Assembly (NCBI GenBank): GCA_016744335.1
Contig: JADGEO010000035.1
Coordinates: forward strand, 1-37,937
Direction: 5' to 3'
Length of the DNA: 37,937 nucleotides
From: Anaerolineales bacterium
GTDB lineage: Bacteria > Chloroflexota > Anaerolineae > Anaerolineales > Villigracilaceae
Below are positions 1-6,770 of the stretch, one piece after another (positions within the stretch are counted from its first letter, which is position 1; the number at the start of each line of letters is the position of its first letter). The notes below the pieces were generated by a model, which was not told the origin of the DNA, ran no database searches, and saw only the letters and a list, made by a program, of their open reading frames with translations. The translations under genes were made by a program, and so were the position numbers.

Positions 1-77
1 TTAGGTTTTTGCCAAGTTTACCAACTCCCTTAGTTTTTGAAAACCACTTAGTGACTATTTGAGCCTAAGTGTACTAG
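1..77. repeat. 77-bp terminal inverted repeat, left copy
   Basis: Bases 1-77 are the exact reverse complement of 37861-37937, and the match stops abruptly at base 78. The repeat contains the last codons and TAG stop of the four-helix-bundle gene and a small internal inverted repeat (CACTTAG at 45-51, CTAAGTG at 65-71). The exact 77-base length equals a common de Bruijn assembler k value, so this is probably where the contig broke in a longer repeat present in both orientations in the genome. Confidence 0.95.
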
Positions 78-477
78 TGCTTTCTTCAGTATAGTATTCT
101 AGGGAAAGTTCTTTGGTATAAAGATTAGCACCTGGTTCTTTTGCCCCTGTTTTTTTCTTTTTTAACCAAGCGGTATATCCATTTAACATTCTTCGGATTT
201 CCTCAGATTGTTTCCTGAAATCATCATACAACTCCTTAGAACAGTATTTCAAGTCCAGGGCTACCCGTACTAAGGAGCCGCGAGCATTGTAGCAAAAACA
301 GATATTGTCTCCATAATAAAAACGTCCATGCCCTTCAGCTATGTTTACTCCCACGCTTTTCGAAGAACGCCGTATTTGGTCAACCAATCCATATCGCTCT
401 GCTCTATCAGGAAGCTTAGGCAATAACTGACGATGAATTTGCAACATCATTTGGTGTGATTTTTGCCAAACTTTCAA
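55..477 (-). CDS. four-helix bundle protein (23S rRNA intervening-sequence protein family)
   Basis: The protein has the family signature: KVWQKSH at the N-terminus, LVDQIRRSSKSVGVNIAEGHGR in the middle (residues about 31-52) and an ARGSLVR helix after it. Members are small all-helical proteins of about 115-130 residues, some encoded in rRNA intervening sequences; their molecular role is not established. At 140 residues this one is slightly long. The reading frame opens at a TTG (475-477). A stronger ribosome site (AAGGAG, then ATG at 506-508) lies upstream but reads only M-S-D-E before a stop, and is one base out of frame with the body. An in-frame TAA just precedes GFDGLKVWQ. The N-terminus may therefore be decayed, or translation may start at TTG. 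It lies just downstream of rluD on the same strand, and its 3' end falls inside the terminal repeat. Confidence 0.8.
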   Translation of the reverse strand: MKVWQKSHQMMLQIHRQLLPKLPDRAERYGLVDQIRRSSKSVGVNIAEGHGRFYYGDNICFCYNARGSLVRVALDLKYCSKELYDDFRKQSEEIRRMLNGYTAWLKKKKTGAKEPGANLYTKELSLEYYTEESTSTLRLK

Positions 478-524
478 TCCATCAAAACCTTACTCACTCA
501 TCGCTCATTCCTTTTTTCTCCTTC

Positions 525-1448
525 CTATTTGCTCCGCAACTCAACCAACACACTTTCTAATTCATCTGGCAACTTCGCTTCAAAACTACGCACATTTTTT
601 TCATTTGGCAATTTAATCATTAAACGCGCTGCATGTAAGAATTGACGGGGAGAATCAATTTTTTGTCTTCTATGCCCATAATCGGGATCCCCAACAACGG
701 GCGTGCCGATAAATTTACAATGCAATCGAATCTGATGTGTGCGCCCTGTCAGAATGGCGACCTCTAGCAAAGTGTGTTCATCAAAACTTTCCAGAGTTAT
801 ATATTCGCTAATGGCATTTTTGCCTTTTCCTTTTGCCACAACTGCCATTTTCTTACGCTGGGCAGAGTCTCGGCTAATAGGTGCTTCAATGCGCCCTGTT
901 GGGGTTGGCGGCGTGCCATCTACGAGAGCGATATATTTCTTTTTTACCGTGCGCGTCATGAATTGCTCTTGTAGAAATTGCATAGCACGGTCATTTTTTG
1001 CCATGATGATTACACCGGAGGTGTCTTTATCTAATCTATGCACTACACCTGGACGAAGCTCTCCGCCAATCCCTTCCATTTCTGGGGCATGGGCGAGCGC
1101 GGCGTGAACAAGTGTGCCTGTATCGTGCCCCGCGGAAGGGTGCACGACCATCCCCGCGGCTTTGTTGACAACTAACACATCGTCGTTTTCAAAGATAATA
1201 TCTAGAGGGATATTTTCTGGCACTAAATCGGTTGTTTTCGTGGGCGGGATTTCTACGCTTACTATCGCGCCTGTGGAGATTTTCGTCCCGTTTTTGGTGA
1301 TAATTTCCCCATCTACAGTCACTAATTTCTCACTGATTATTTTTTGCAAACGGGATCGCGTGAACTCGGGCATTTCTTGGACAAGAAAATGGTCGAGACG
1401 CGCGTCTTTTTCGGCGGAATAGTGTAACTCTACAAATCGACTGCTCAT
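525..1448 (-). CDS. rluD: 23S rRNA pseudouridine synthase, RluA/RluD family
   Basis: Cytoplasmic enzyme that isomerises specific uridines in large-subunit rRNA to pseudouridine. An N-terminal S4 RNA-binding domain (about residues 15-75, 'ARLDHFLVQEMPEFTRSRLQ') is followed by the catalytic domain. The RluA-class motif HRLDKDTSG (about residues 137-145) contains the catalytic Asp. The later stretch GRTHQIRLH is also typical. The length of 307 residues is normal for the family. Its ATG overlaps the lspA stop as TAATG, so it is translationally coupled to lspA; lspA-rluD is a common bacterial pairing. Which uridines are modified cannot be read from sequence, so the RluD name is by family resemblance. 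Confidence 0.93.
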   Translation of the reverse strand: MSSRFVELHYSAEKDARLDHFLVQEMPEFTRSRLQKIISEKLVTVDGEIITKNGTKISTGAIVSVEIPPTKTTDLVPENIPLDIIFENDDVLVVNKAAGMVVHPSAGHDTGTLVHAALAHAPEMEGIGGELRPGVVHRLDKDTSGVIIMAKNDRAMQFLQEQFMTRTVKKKYIALVDGTPPTPTGRIEAPISRDSAQRKKMAVVAKGKGKNAISEYITLESFDEHTLLEVAILTGRTHQIRLHCKFIGTPVVGDPDYGHRRQKIDSPRQFLHAARLMIKLPNEKNVRSFEAKLPDELESVLVELRSK

Positions 1449-1999
1449 TAGAGGCTCCCTTCTGTCCCCACGCGCGGCGCGGGTTCTTCATCTTCCGCTT
1501 CATGCGTGGCTTTGGCTTGCTTTTCGCGCTTTTCCATCTGCCAGACCCCTATCAGCATAATAATTGTGCCAAGGGTTATGCTGGCATCTGCGATATTGAA
1601 AACAGCGAAATTGCCAATCGAAATCCAATCAGTAACAACGCCATTATACAGGAGGCGGTCGATGAGATTGCCAAGCGCACCCCCAAGTTGCAAAGCGAGG
1701 GCAAGGCGAAGATACCAATCGTTGGGATCAACTTCACGATAAAACCAAATGATGGCGATAATGACGACAAAGGCTAGAGCTGTAAAGAGTGTTGCGCCAT
1801 TTTTGAATATACCAAAAGCCGCACCTGTGTTATGCCAATGAACAGTGCGAGCGTAAGAGGCGAGGGCATCCCAACCATCAGGAAGCCAAGAGCCGCCTGT
1901 GGGGATATTCTCGCGAACGAGATTTTTTGTCCACTGGTCGAGGGCGGCTATAATGCCCGCAACCGTGAAGAGGAAGAGATAATTTTTTGTTACTTTCAA
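1448..1999 (-). CDS. lspA: lipoprotein signal peptidase (signal peptidase II)
   Basis: Integral membrane aspartyl protease that removes the signal peptide of prolipoproteins after lipid attachment. The window itself encodes at least four likely substrates. Family landmarks are visible: D20-Q-W-T-K in the first helix, HNTGAAFGIF, then the two catalytic aspartates in NLIDR (about residue 113) and FNIADAS (about residue 138). Four hydrophobic segments are present. At 183 residues it is longer than many homologues because of a charged, acidic C-terminal tail after the last helix. The start is TTG (1997-1999), chosen because AAGGAG lies about 6 bases upstream. It is coupled to rluD by a one-base overlap. 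Confidence 0.95.
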   Translation of the reverse strand: MKVTKNYLFLFTVAGIIAALDQWTKNLVRENIPTGGSWLPDGWDALASYARTVHWHNTGAAFGIFKNGATLFTALAFVVIIAIIWFYREVDPNDWYLRLALALQLGGALGNLIDRLLYNGVVTDWISIGNFAVFNIADASITLGTIIMLIGVWQMEKREKQAKATHEAEDEEPAPRVGTEGSL

Positions 2000-2077
2000 A
2001 AGAACTCCTTGTTCTTGGTCTCACTAGCTGATTTACAAATTAGAACCATTGCCCGTTTAAACTAAGCGAGCCCTATT

Positions 2078-2806
2078 TTACCCCAAAGCAGAGAAAAACA
2101 TTTTTGCACCGCCTACCAAAAGGATGCCTGCCAAAATTTTTCTAATGAGGAGATTTGGCAATCGATTACTACCATACTCTGCGCCAAAGTAGCCGCCAAC
2201 AATAACGGCGATGCCCCAGTAGATTATTTGAGGTGGGAATTCGGGCGCGTGGCTCATATAGCCCAAAAAACCTGAAATTGAGTTGACCAAAACAAAAACA
2301 ACTGAAATCCCCGCAGTTTCTTTAGGGCTTGCCCAGTTCATTAATAAAATTAATGGCGCAAGGAAAATTGAGCCACCAACGCCTGTAATGCCCGCTACAA
2401 ATCCGATAATTGCGCCAGTGAGTAGACTTGCCCAAAGCGGTGGTGAGGTAGACGTTCTTTCTTCTGCTTTTTTTGCAGTGAGAAAGAGACGAATTGCTGA
2501 GTAGAGGAGCACCACACCAATAAAAGCTCTATAAATACCACCATCCAAATTTAAGCATCCACCAAGAAAAGCGAAGGGGATTGAGGTAATGGCAAAGGGT
2601 AAAAATAATTTCCACGAAAAGAAGCCTGCTCGTGTGTATTTATAGGTGCCGATACTGGCGACCAAGATATTTAACCCCAGTGCAACAGGGCGCATTACAG
2701 CGAGGTCTACATTGAAAAGCCCCATAAGTGCGAGATAACCAGAGCCACCCCCAAGACCGACTGAGGAGTAAAGGAGGGCGATCAGAAGAAAGAAAAAGGT
2801 TAGCAT
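2078..2806 (-). CDS. TSUP (TauE/SafE) family membrane transporter
   Basis: A 242-residue protein with about seven hydrophobic segments and the two glycine-rich family repeats, GLGGGSGYLALMGL near the N-terminus and GITGVGGSIFLAPLIL in the middle. This is the pattern of TauE/SafE (old DUF81) proteins, which export or import small anions such as sulfite or sulfoacetate. The substrate cannot be deduced here. It lies 78 bases upstream of lspA on the same strand with no clear terminator between, so co-transcription is possible. No convincing ribosome site precedes its ATG. Confidence 0.85.
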   Translation of the reverse strand: MLTFFFLLIALLYSSVGLGGGSGYLALMGLFNVDLAVMRPVALGLNILVASIGTYKYTRAGFFSWKLFLPFAITSIPFAFLGGCLNLDGGIYRAFIGVVLLYSAIRLFLTAKKAEERTSTSPPLWASLLTGAIIGFVAGITGVGGSIFLAPLILLMNWASPKETAGISVVFVLVNSISGFLGYMSHAPEFPPQIIYWGIAVIVGGYFGAEYGSNRLPNLLIRKILAGILLVGGAKMFFSALG

Positions 2807-2888
2807 GATGGATAGGTTTAAAGTTTGATGATTTGAAAGTTTAAGGTTTGAAAGTAGAAAGTGGATAAGAAAAGCCTTAACCCGTATT

Positions 2889-4019
2889 TTACGCGTCAGT
2901 TTTTATATACACTCTCGGTACCCGCGTGTTGATATTGGTCAAAATCTCGTAAGGAATTGTGCCGGCCCAGTGCGCCAAATCTTCGGCGGTGATGCGCTCG
3001 TTCTCTTGTTTGCCAATGAGGATGACTTCATCTCCGTTGTAGCCTGAGCCATTTGCGCCGAGATTGGCAACCATTTGGTCCATGCAGATTCTACCAACTT
3101 GCGGGACTTTGATGCCGCGGATAATGACCTTTGCCTTATTGGACATAGTGCGAAAATAACCATCGCCATAACCAACAGGAATGGTAACCACGCGCGTATT
3201 TTCATCCGATTGCCAGATTGAGCCATAAGAAACAGGATGATTGGGCTGTGTAACTTTGAAATAAACGACTTTCGATTTCCATGAGAGAGCGGGGGTTAGG
3301 TTCACGGTACGCTGAACTTCATCGGAGGGATAAACGCCATAGAGCATGATGCCTGGGCGCACCATGTCGAAGGTGGCTTCGGGGAGCTGGAGGATTGCAC
3401 CTGAATTGGCAATATGTCGAAGGGCGGGATAGGGCAGAGAATGTTTGGGGTAAAAATCAAGGACCTCGTTGAAACGCTCAAGTTGAAGTCGCGCGTGATC
3501 CAGATTCTCTGCGTCCGAATTTGCAAAGTGGGAGTAGATTCCTTCGGTGATTAGATGTTTGCATCCCAATGCGGCTTCCTGTAAAGTGTGCGCTGTGTAA
3601 TAATGCACGCCGATGCGCTCCATCCCCGTATCGAACTTAAGGTGGACGATAGCTTTCTTTTCAAGCATTTCTGCGGCGCGATCAATTTGTTGCAGGCGTT
3701 CAACAGAGGAAGCTGTGAGGGTAAGATTATATTTGATAAACTCTGGAATTTGCTCTTCCCAGATGCCACCCAAAACAAGAATGGGTGTTTGAATACCTTT
3801 TTTGCGAAGAAGAATGCCTTCTTCTAAAACAGCGACACCGATATAGTCGGCGTGAGGCGCGAGGTGGTGCGCAACCGCCTCCATGCCGTGACCGTAGGCA
3901 TTTGCCTTAATGATAATCATCACTTTAGCCGGCGCGGTTTTGGCTTTAATGGCTTTGAGATTGGCGCAAAGGTGGTCGAGATTGACTTCGACATGTGTAG
4001 GGCGAATCGTATTTTGCAT
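2889..4019 (-). CDS. alr: alanine racemase
   Basis: PLP enzyme that interconverts L- and D-alanine and supplies D-Ala for peptidoglycan. The PLP lysine sits in IIIKANAYGHG (about residue 37), and the second catalytic residue is the Tyr of VSYGSIW (about residue 264). IPVGYGDGY and QVGRICMDQM are typical of the C-terminal domain. An ATG at 4055 is in frame, but I chose the ATG at 4017-4019 (376 residues). The upstream extension would contain the TATAAT promoter element, and family alignment naturally begins at 'THVEVNLDHL'. The predicted transcript starts at or next to this ATG, so the mRNA is probably leaderless. A terminator for the upstream 710-residue gene lies at 4062-4090, giving alr its own transcription unit. 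Confidence 0.94.
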   Translation of the reverse strand: MQNTIRPTHVEVNLDHLCANLKAIKAKTAPAKVMIIIKANAYGHGMEAVAHHLAPHADYIGVAVLEEGILLRKKGIQTPILVLGGIWEEQIPEFIKYNLTLTASSVERLQQIDRAAEMLEKKAIVHLKFDTGMERIGVHYYTAHTLQEAALGCKHLITEGIYSHFANSDAENLDHARLQLERFNEVLDFYPKHSLPYPALRHIANSGAILQLPEATFDMVRPGIMLYGVYPSDEVQRTVNLTPALSWKSKVVYFKVTQPNHPVSYGSIWQSDENTRVVTIPVGYGDGYFRTMSNKAKVIIRGIKVPQVGRICMDQMVANLGANGSGYNGDEVILIGKQENERITAEDLAHWAGTIPYEILTNINTRVPRVYIKTDA

Positions 4020-4025
4020 GGGGTC

Positions 4026-4031
4026 ATTATA
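4026..4031 (-). promoter_or_regulatory. -10 box of alr (leaderless arrangement)
   Basis: TATAAT on the minus strand is followed by six bases and then the alr ATG, putting the expected transcription start on the A of ATG. No convincing -35 hexamer is visible. There is no ribosome-binding site between it and the ATG. Confidence 0.6.
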
Positions 4032-4061
4032 ACGCAGAGTGAGAGACAAAAACATAGAATC

Positions 4062-4090
4062 AAAAAAGCTGGGTTCGTATGAACCCAGCT
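4062..4090 (-). terminator. intrinsic terminator after the 710-residue gene
   Basis: A perfect 10-bp stem (AGCTGGGTTC / GAACCCAGCT, loop of four) is followed on the minus strand by a run of six T. It sits 26 bases past the stop of the upstream minus-strand gene and before the alr promoter. Confidence 0.9.
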
Positions 4091-4115
4091 CTAAAAAGAC
4101 ATAAAGTTTTTAATC

Positions 4116-6248
4116 TTAGGGGAGGAGTTTCTCCCAATCTAGCATTTCGTTGATATGGGCCATTGGTAATTCACCCTCGGGCAAATAGCCAACAAAGGAG
4201 CGGTTGTAGCCATCTTCTTTGCCATCTGAGAGGAAGAAATTGAGCGACATTTTGAACATACCAATAGACGAAGTGCCTTTGTCACCATCGGGGAGGGCGG
4301 TTTCGTAGGTGTACATCATCTTTCCTTCGGCTGTTTCAGCGGCTTGAATAACAGTGGCTTCGTGAATCCAACGTAGCCATTCTTGTTGATTTGTTTTCAC
4401 CTTTCTCTTGGGATTTTCAGAGTCTACGCTAATGACGGTACGTTTGCGCGTTGTGATTTCTCCTGTACTATATTGCCAAGGCGTAGAATCATTTCCCTTC
4501 TTCTTCCCTTTATTTTTGTTTTTCTTCTTTTCTGCTTTTCTGTTGCCTAAAAATTCTGCTGGCAATAGTCCTACATCGTCTTTAGTAACAACGGGTTTGG
4601 CAACTTGCCAAGCATTTGGTTTTTTAGTAACAAAGCGAAGCCATAATACACTCGCCCCTGTTGTATACTCTTCGGCTGTTGTGGCTTTGGTGAAATAAGG
4701 CGCAGGATCACCTTTAATCTCTTGTGATTTTTCATGAGAAAGATACCAATTTGCTTTAGGCGTTAAGCCACCAGGGGGCAAATGCCCGCGCATGTGCTGG
4801 CAGTGTTCGGCGGTTTCATTACAAACAGCACGGGTGACAATGAGTTCATGCGAACGTCCGTGTTCTTCGCGCCAAAGAACAGTATTAGCACTCTTCCAAC
4901 CAGCGATAACTGTGCGTAGCTCGTAGTTTTCGTTTTTGTAGCTTTCTTCTTCCTCTTTGGGCGTGAGTTTTTCCCAATCTGCGCTATTGACTTCTGTAAG
5001 CCGAAGCGGTGTGAGTTTCACAATTTCTTTCCACGCCCAATCAGGGAATTCATCTCTCATCGAGCGAATAATATCTAACGCCTCTTCTGATGTTTTGCTC
5101 ATATATTCACAGGCGACTTCGGCTTGACGTAACTGTGTAAGCCCAAGTCGACGTGTTTTTATGCCCCTAGATTGGATATTGGGAAGATACCAGCCAACTT
5201 TCTGAGTCCATTTTTCTTCAGTCGCTGTTGCCAATACAGGGATATTTTCGCCTTCATTTCTTTCGTAAATGGCAATTTTCTCTTCACAAAGCTTCGCAAC
5301 ACTCTCTTGGTCTAAAGCCTTAATCTCTGCCTCTGCCTTAGGCGTGTTGAACCGCACCAGAAGGTCACGTGCATCTGCCCATGAGCCATGTGCGCTTGCA
5401 TAGCGCATTCCCGAAAAATGGACAATCATATATTGCAACCAATAAGGATAACGTTCAGGCTCTTTGTCAAAGCGTTCCTTTATCAATGCGAGGAGTTCAA
5501 ATTGATTTTTCCCCTTTAGCGATTCTTCATATTCAGCCACCCGCCAGAGAGCAATATCTCTTACGTCTGGCTCTTTATCTACCAAATACTGAACCATAAA
5601 TTCATCTTCGGTTATGCCTTCGGGCGATTCTCCGCGCTTTGCCATCCAATACCAATCAAGTTTTCGCTTTTCTACTTTATCGTAAGTTTTCAGAAAAGCG
5701 TGCATTTGGTCTAATTCTTCCTCTACCATAGCACCACTGATATTCTGCCACGCTTCTAACTCTTTTTTTTCTGGCGCAAACTTAGCGTGGTTTGGATCCA
5801 TCGCGGCTTGTCTTCGTACGCGTGATTTTATTTTTCTGCGAAGTTCATCGCGGTGCAATCTCCACGCCCGCATCTGCCCCTCTATAAAACTCTTCTCTCC
5901 ACGAATATCTTTAGGCCAATAAGCGATAAAAGCATCATGTAACTTGTTAATCGCAACCATTTCTTCTTCATCTATAGGGGCATATTTTGCGTAAGCGTCA
6001 CTCACATCGGGTTGCATAAAATAGCCGCGTCTTGAAAGATAAAGATCATAAGCCGCAACAGCCAACGCCTCTTGCGCCGCAATATACGCCTTGCTCTCTT
6101 CCGCTATGTCGGTTTTATCTTTATATTCTGCCCATATATCAATCTCGGCAAAAAAGCGTAAAAAATCACGCAGCTTTACCTCTCGCATAGGGTAAATCGT
6201 CTTGCATAAATACTCATTTTGCCAATTAAAATAAACGGGGTTAGACAT
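4116..6248 (-). CDS. unassigned 710-residue protein
   Basis: I do not recognise a family. The protein is soluble (no signal peptide or membrane span), helical-looking and highly charged, with many Trp and Tyr. Residues 1-300 are rich in E/K helices. At about residues 475-500 a cluster of Cys and His (C-N-E-T-A-E-H-C-Q-H-M-R-G-H) could bind metal. A lysine/asparagine-rich linker (KKKNKNKGKKKG, about residues 568-580) separates a 130-residue C-terminal segment. The start ATG has AAGGAG 8 bases upstream, and a TATAAT lies at 6292-6297 on the same strand. It is a single-gene unit ending in a strong terminator, with a divergent promoter for the aspS leader upstream. Two stretches (SGMRYASAHGSWADARDL and TPLRLTEVNSADWEKL) vaguely recall the first box of tyrosine recombinases, but the rest of that fold's signature is absent. 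Confidence 0.75.
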   Translation of the reverse strand: MSNPVYFNWQNEYLCKTIYPMREVKLRDFLRFFAEIDIWAEYKDKTDIAEESKAYIAAQEALAVAAYDLYLSRRGYFMQPDVSDAYAKYAPIDEEEMVAINKLHDAFIAYWPKDIRGEKSFIEGQMRAWRLHRDELRRKIKSRVRRQAAMDPNHAKFAPEKKELEAWQNISGAMVEEELDQMHAFLKTYDKVEKRKLDWYWMAKRGESPEGITEDEFMVQYLVDKEPDVRDIALWRVAEYEESLKGKNQFELLALIKERFDKEPERYPYWLQYMIVHFSGMRYASAHGSWADARDLLVRFNTPKAEAEIKALDQESVAKLCEEKIAIYERNEGENIPVLATATEEKWTQKVGWYLPNIQSRGIKTRRLGLTQLRQAEVACEYMSKTSEEALDIIRSMRDEFPDWAWKEIVKLTPLRLTEVNSADWEKLTPKEEEESYKNENYELRTVIAGWKSANTVLWREEHGRSHELIVTRAVCNETAEHCQHMRGHLPPGGLTPKANWYLSHEKSQEIKGDPAPYFTKATTAEEYTTGASVLWLRFVTKKPNAWQVAKPVVTKDDVGLLPAEFLGNRKAEKKKNKNKGKKKGNDSTPWQYSTGEITTRKRTVISVDSENPKRKVKTNQQEWLRWIHEATVIQAAETAEGKMMYTYETALPDGDKGTSSIGMFKMSLNFFLSDGKEDGYNRSFVGYLPEGELPMAHINEMLDWEKLLP

Positions 6249-6488
6249 TTTTGCTCCTTGTAAAAAAGTTGACGATGAAATGCTAAAAATAATTATAACC
6301 TTTTTTTATTCACTCATTACATTTTCCTAAAACTATGCGCTTGCCCTGTATAGAATCCAGCAGATGCGTTGCATTTCTGGGATTATATATTCAACCCGCT
6401 GTTCAACGCATTCAAAAGCGGATGCAATACACAGCTAAGCGAGTTTTACAAAAAACATGCGAAAAACAATCCCATTCTTCTTTTCTTG
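6249..6488. other. divergent intergenic region, 710-residue gene / aspS leader
   Basis: No gene seen. It contains a minus-strand TATAAT (6292-6297) for the 710-residue gene and an inverted repeat (ATGCGTTG at 6364-6371, CAACGCAT at 6404-6411) of unknown role, which could be an operator or a transcript hairpin. Confidence 0.4.
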
Positions 6489-6497
6489 TGCTATAAT
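6489..6497 (+). promoter_or_regulatory. extended -10 promoter of the aspS-asnS leader
   Basis: TGC-TATAAT matches an extended -10 element (TGn-TATAAT). The leader-peptide ATG follows after seven bases, so the RNA would start at or within a base of that ATG. No -35 is evident, as is common with extended -10 promoters. Confidence 0.65.
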
Positions 6498-6504
6498 ACC
6501 GCCC

Positions 6505-6582
6505 ATGTTGATTTACACAATCACCCCCAATAATAATAACGATAATGATAATTCGACCATCAGGCGATGGGACGGGCGATAA
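6505..6582 (+). CDS. leader peptide rich in Asn and Asp codons
   Basis: A 25-codon ORF reads MLIYTITP-NNNNDNDN-STIRRWDGR and then stops at TAA. The eight codons at 6529-6552 are six Asn and two Asp. The ORF begins at the predicted transcription start and ends inside a sequence that can pair with the terminator stem downstream. The next genes are aspS and asnS, which charge tRNA with Asp and Asn. This matches the logic of classical leader-peptide attenuation, as in the PheM leader of E. coli pheST. By inference, shortage of charged tRNA-Asn or tRNA-Asp would stall the ribosome on this run and raise synthetase expression. It is too short for normal gene callers. The caveat is that the run is built from AAT/GAT-like triplets and could be low-complexity DNA. 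Confidence 0.7.
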   Translation: MLIYTITPNNNNDNDNSTIRRWDGR

Positions 6583-6660
6583 CACTTGCCCCAGTAACGA
6601 ATTCATTTTCGGAACACTCTTCGCCCAAAGCTGAAAAAGCTAAGGGCGATTTTGCTTTAT
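6574..6660 (+). promoter_or_regulatory. transcription attenuator (antiterminator / terminator switch)
   Basis: The hexamer GGGCGA occurs twice: at 6574-6579, the last two codons of the leader ORF, and at 6644-6649, the 3' arm of the terminator. Both can pair with TCGCCC at 6621-6626. A ribosome halted on the Asn/Asp run (6529-6552) should leave 6574-6579 exposed, allowing the antiterminator. A ribosome at the TAA (6580-6582) would cover 6574-6579 and let the terminator form. A small competing hairpin (GGGC 6574-6577 with GCCC 6588-6591) could favour termination when there is no translation. The pairings are seen in sequence; the mechanism is inferred. Confidence 0.65.
6621..6658 (+). terminator. 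attenuator terminator hairpin
   Basis: The stem TCGCCC / GGGCGA (6621-6626 with 6644-6649) stacks across a 2x2 A-A internal loop on AGCT / AGCT (6629-6632 with 6638-6641), with loop GAAAA, and is followed by TTTTGCTTT. It lies about 110 bases before aspS and after the leader peptide. Confidence 0.75.
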
Positions 6661-6672
6661 AGGACAAAATTA

Positions 6673-6750
6673 AACCGCCAAGACGCGGAGAACGCCAAGA
6701 TTATTTTATAATCGCCAAGAAAAACTTAAAAACTTGGCGTCTTGGCGGTT
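6673..6750. repeat. REP-like element of the CGCCAAG family
   Basis: Perfect 14-bp arms (AACCGCCAAGACGC at 6673-6686, its complement at 6737-6750) enclose further CGCCAAG copies. A related, less perfect copy lies at about 36390-36445, before the glycosidase gene. Here it sits between the attenuator and the aspS ribosome site, so it is transcribed as part of the leader. Confidence 0.75.
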
Positions 6751-6770
6751 CAAAAATATCGGAGGAACCC

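Noticed and set aside
4116..6248. Tyrosine recombinase based on two R-containing helices
   Set aside because: No H-x-x-R box and no C-terminal catalytic Tyr context; the resemblance is to single short segments only.
6412..6606. Minus-strand ORF over the aspS leader
   Set aside because: It is the antisense of the AAT/GAT run, giving a low-complexity Ile-rich peptide with no ribosome site.
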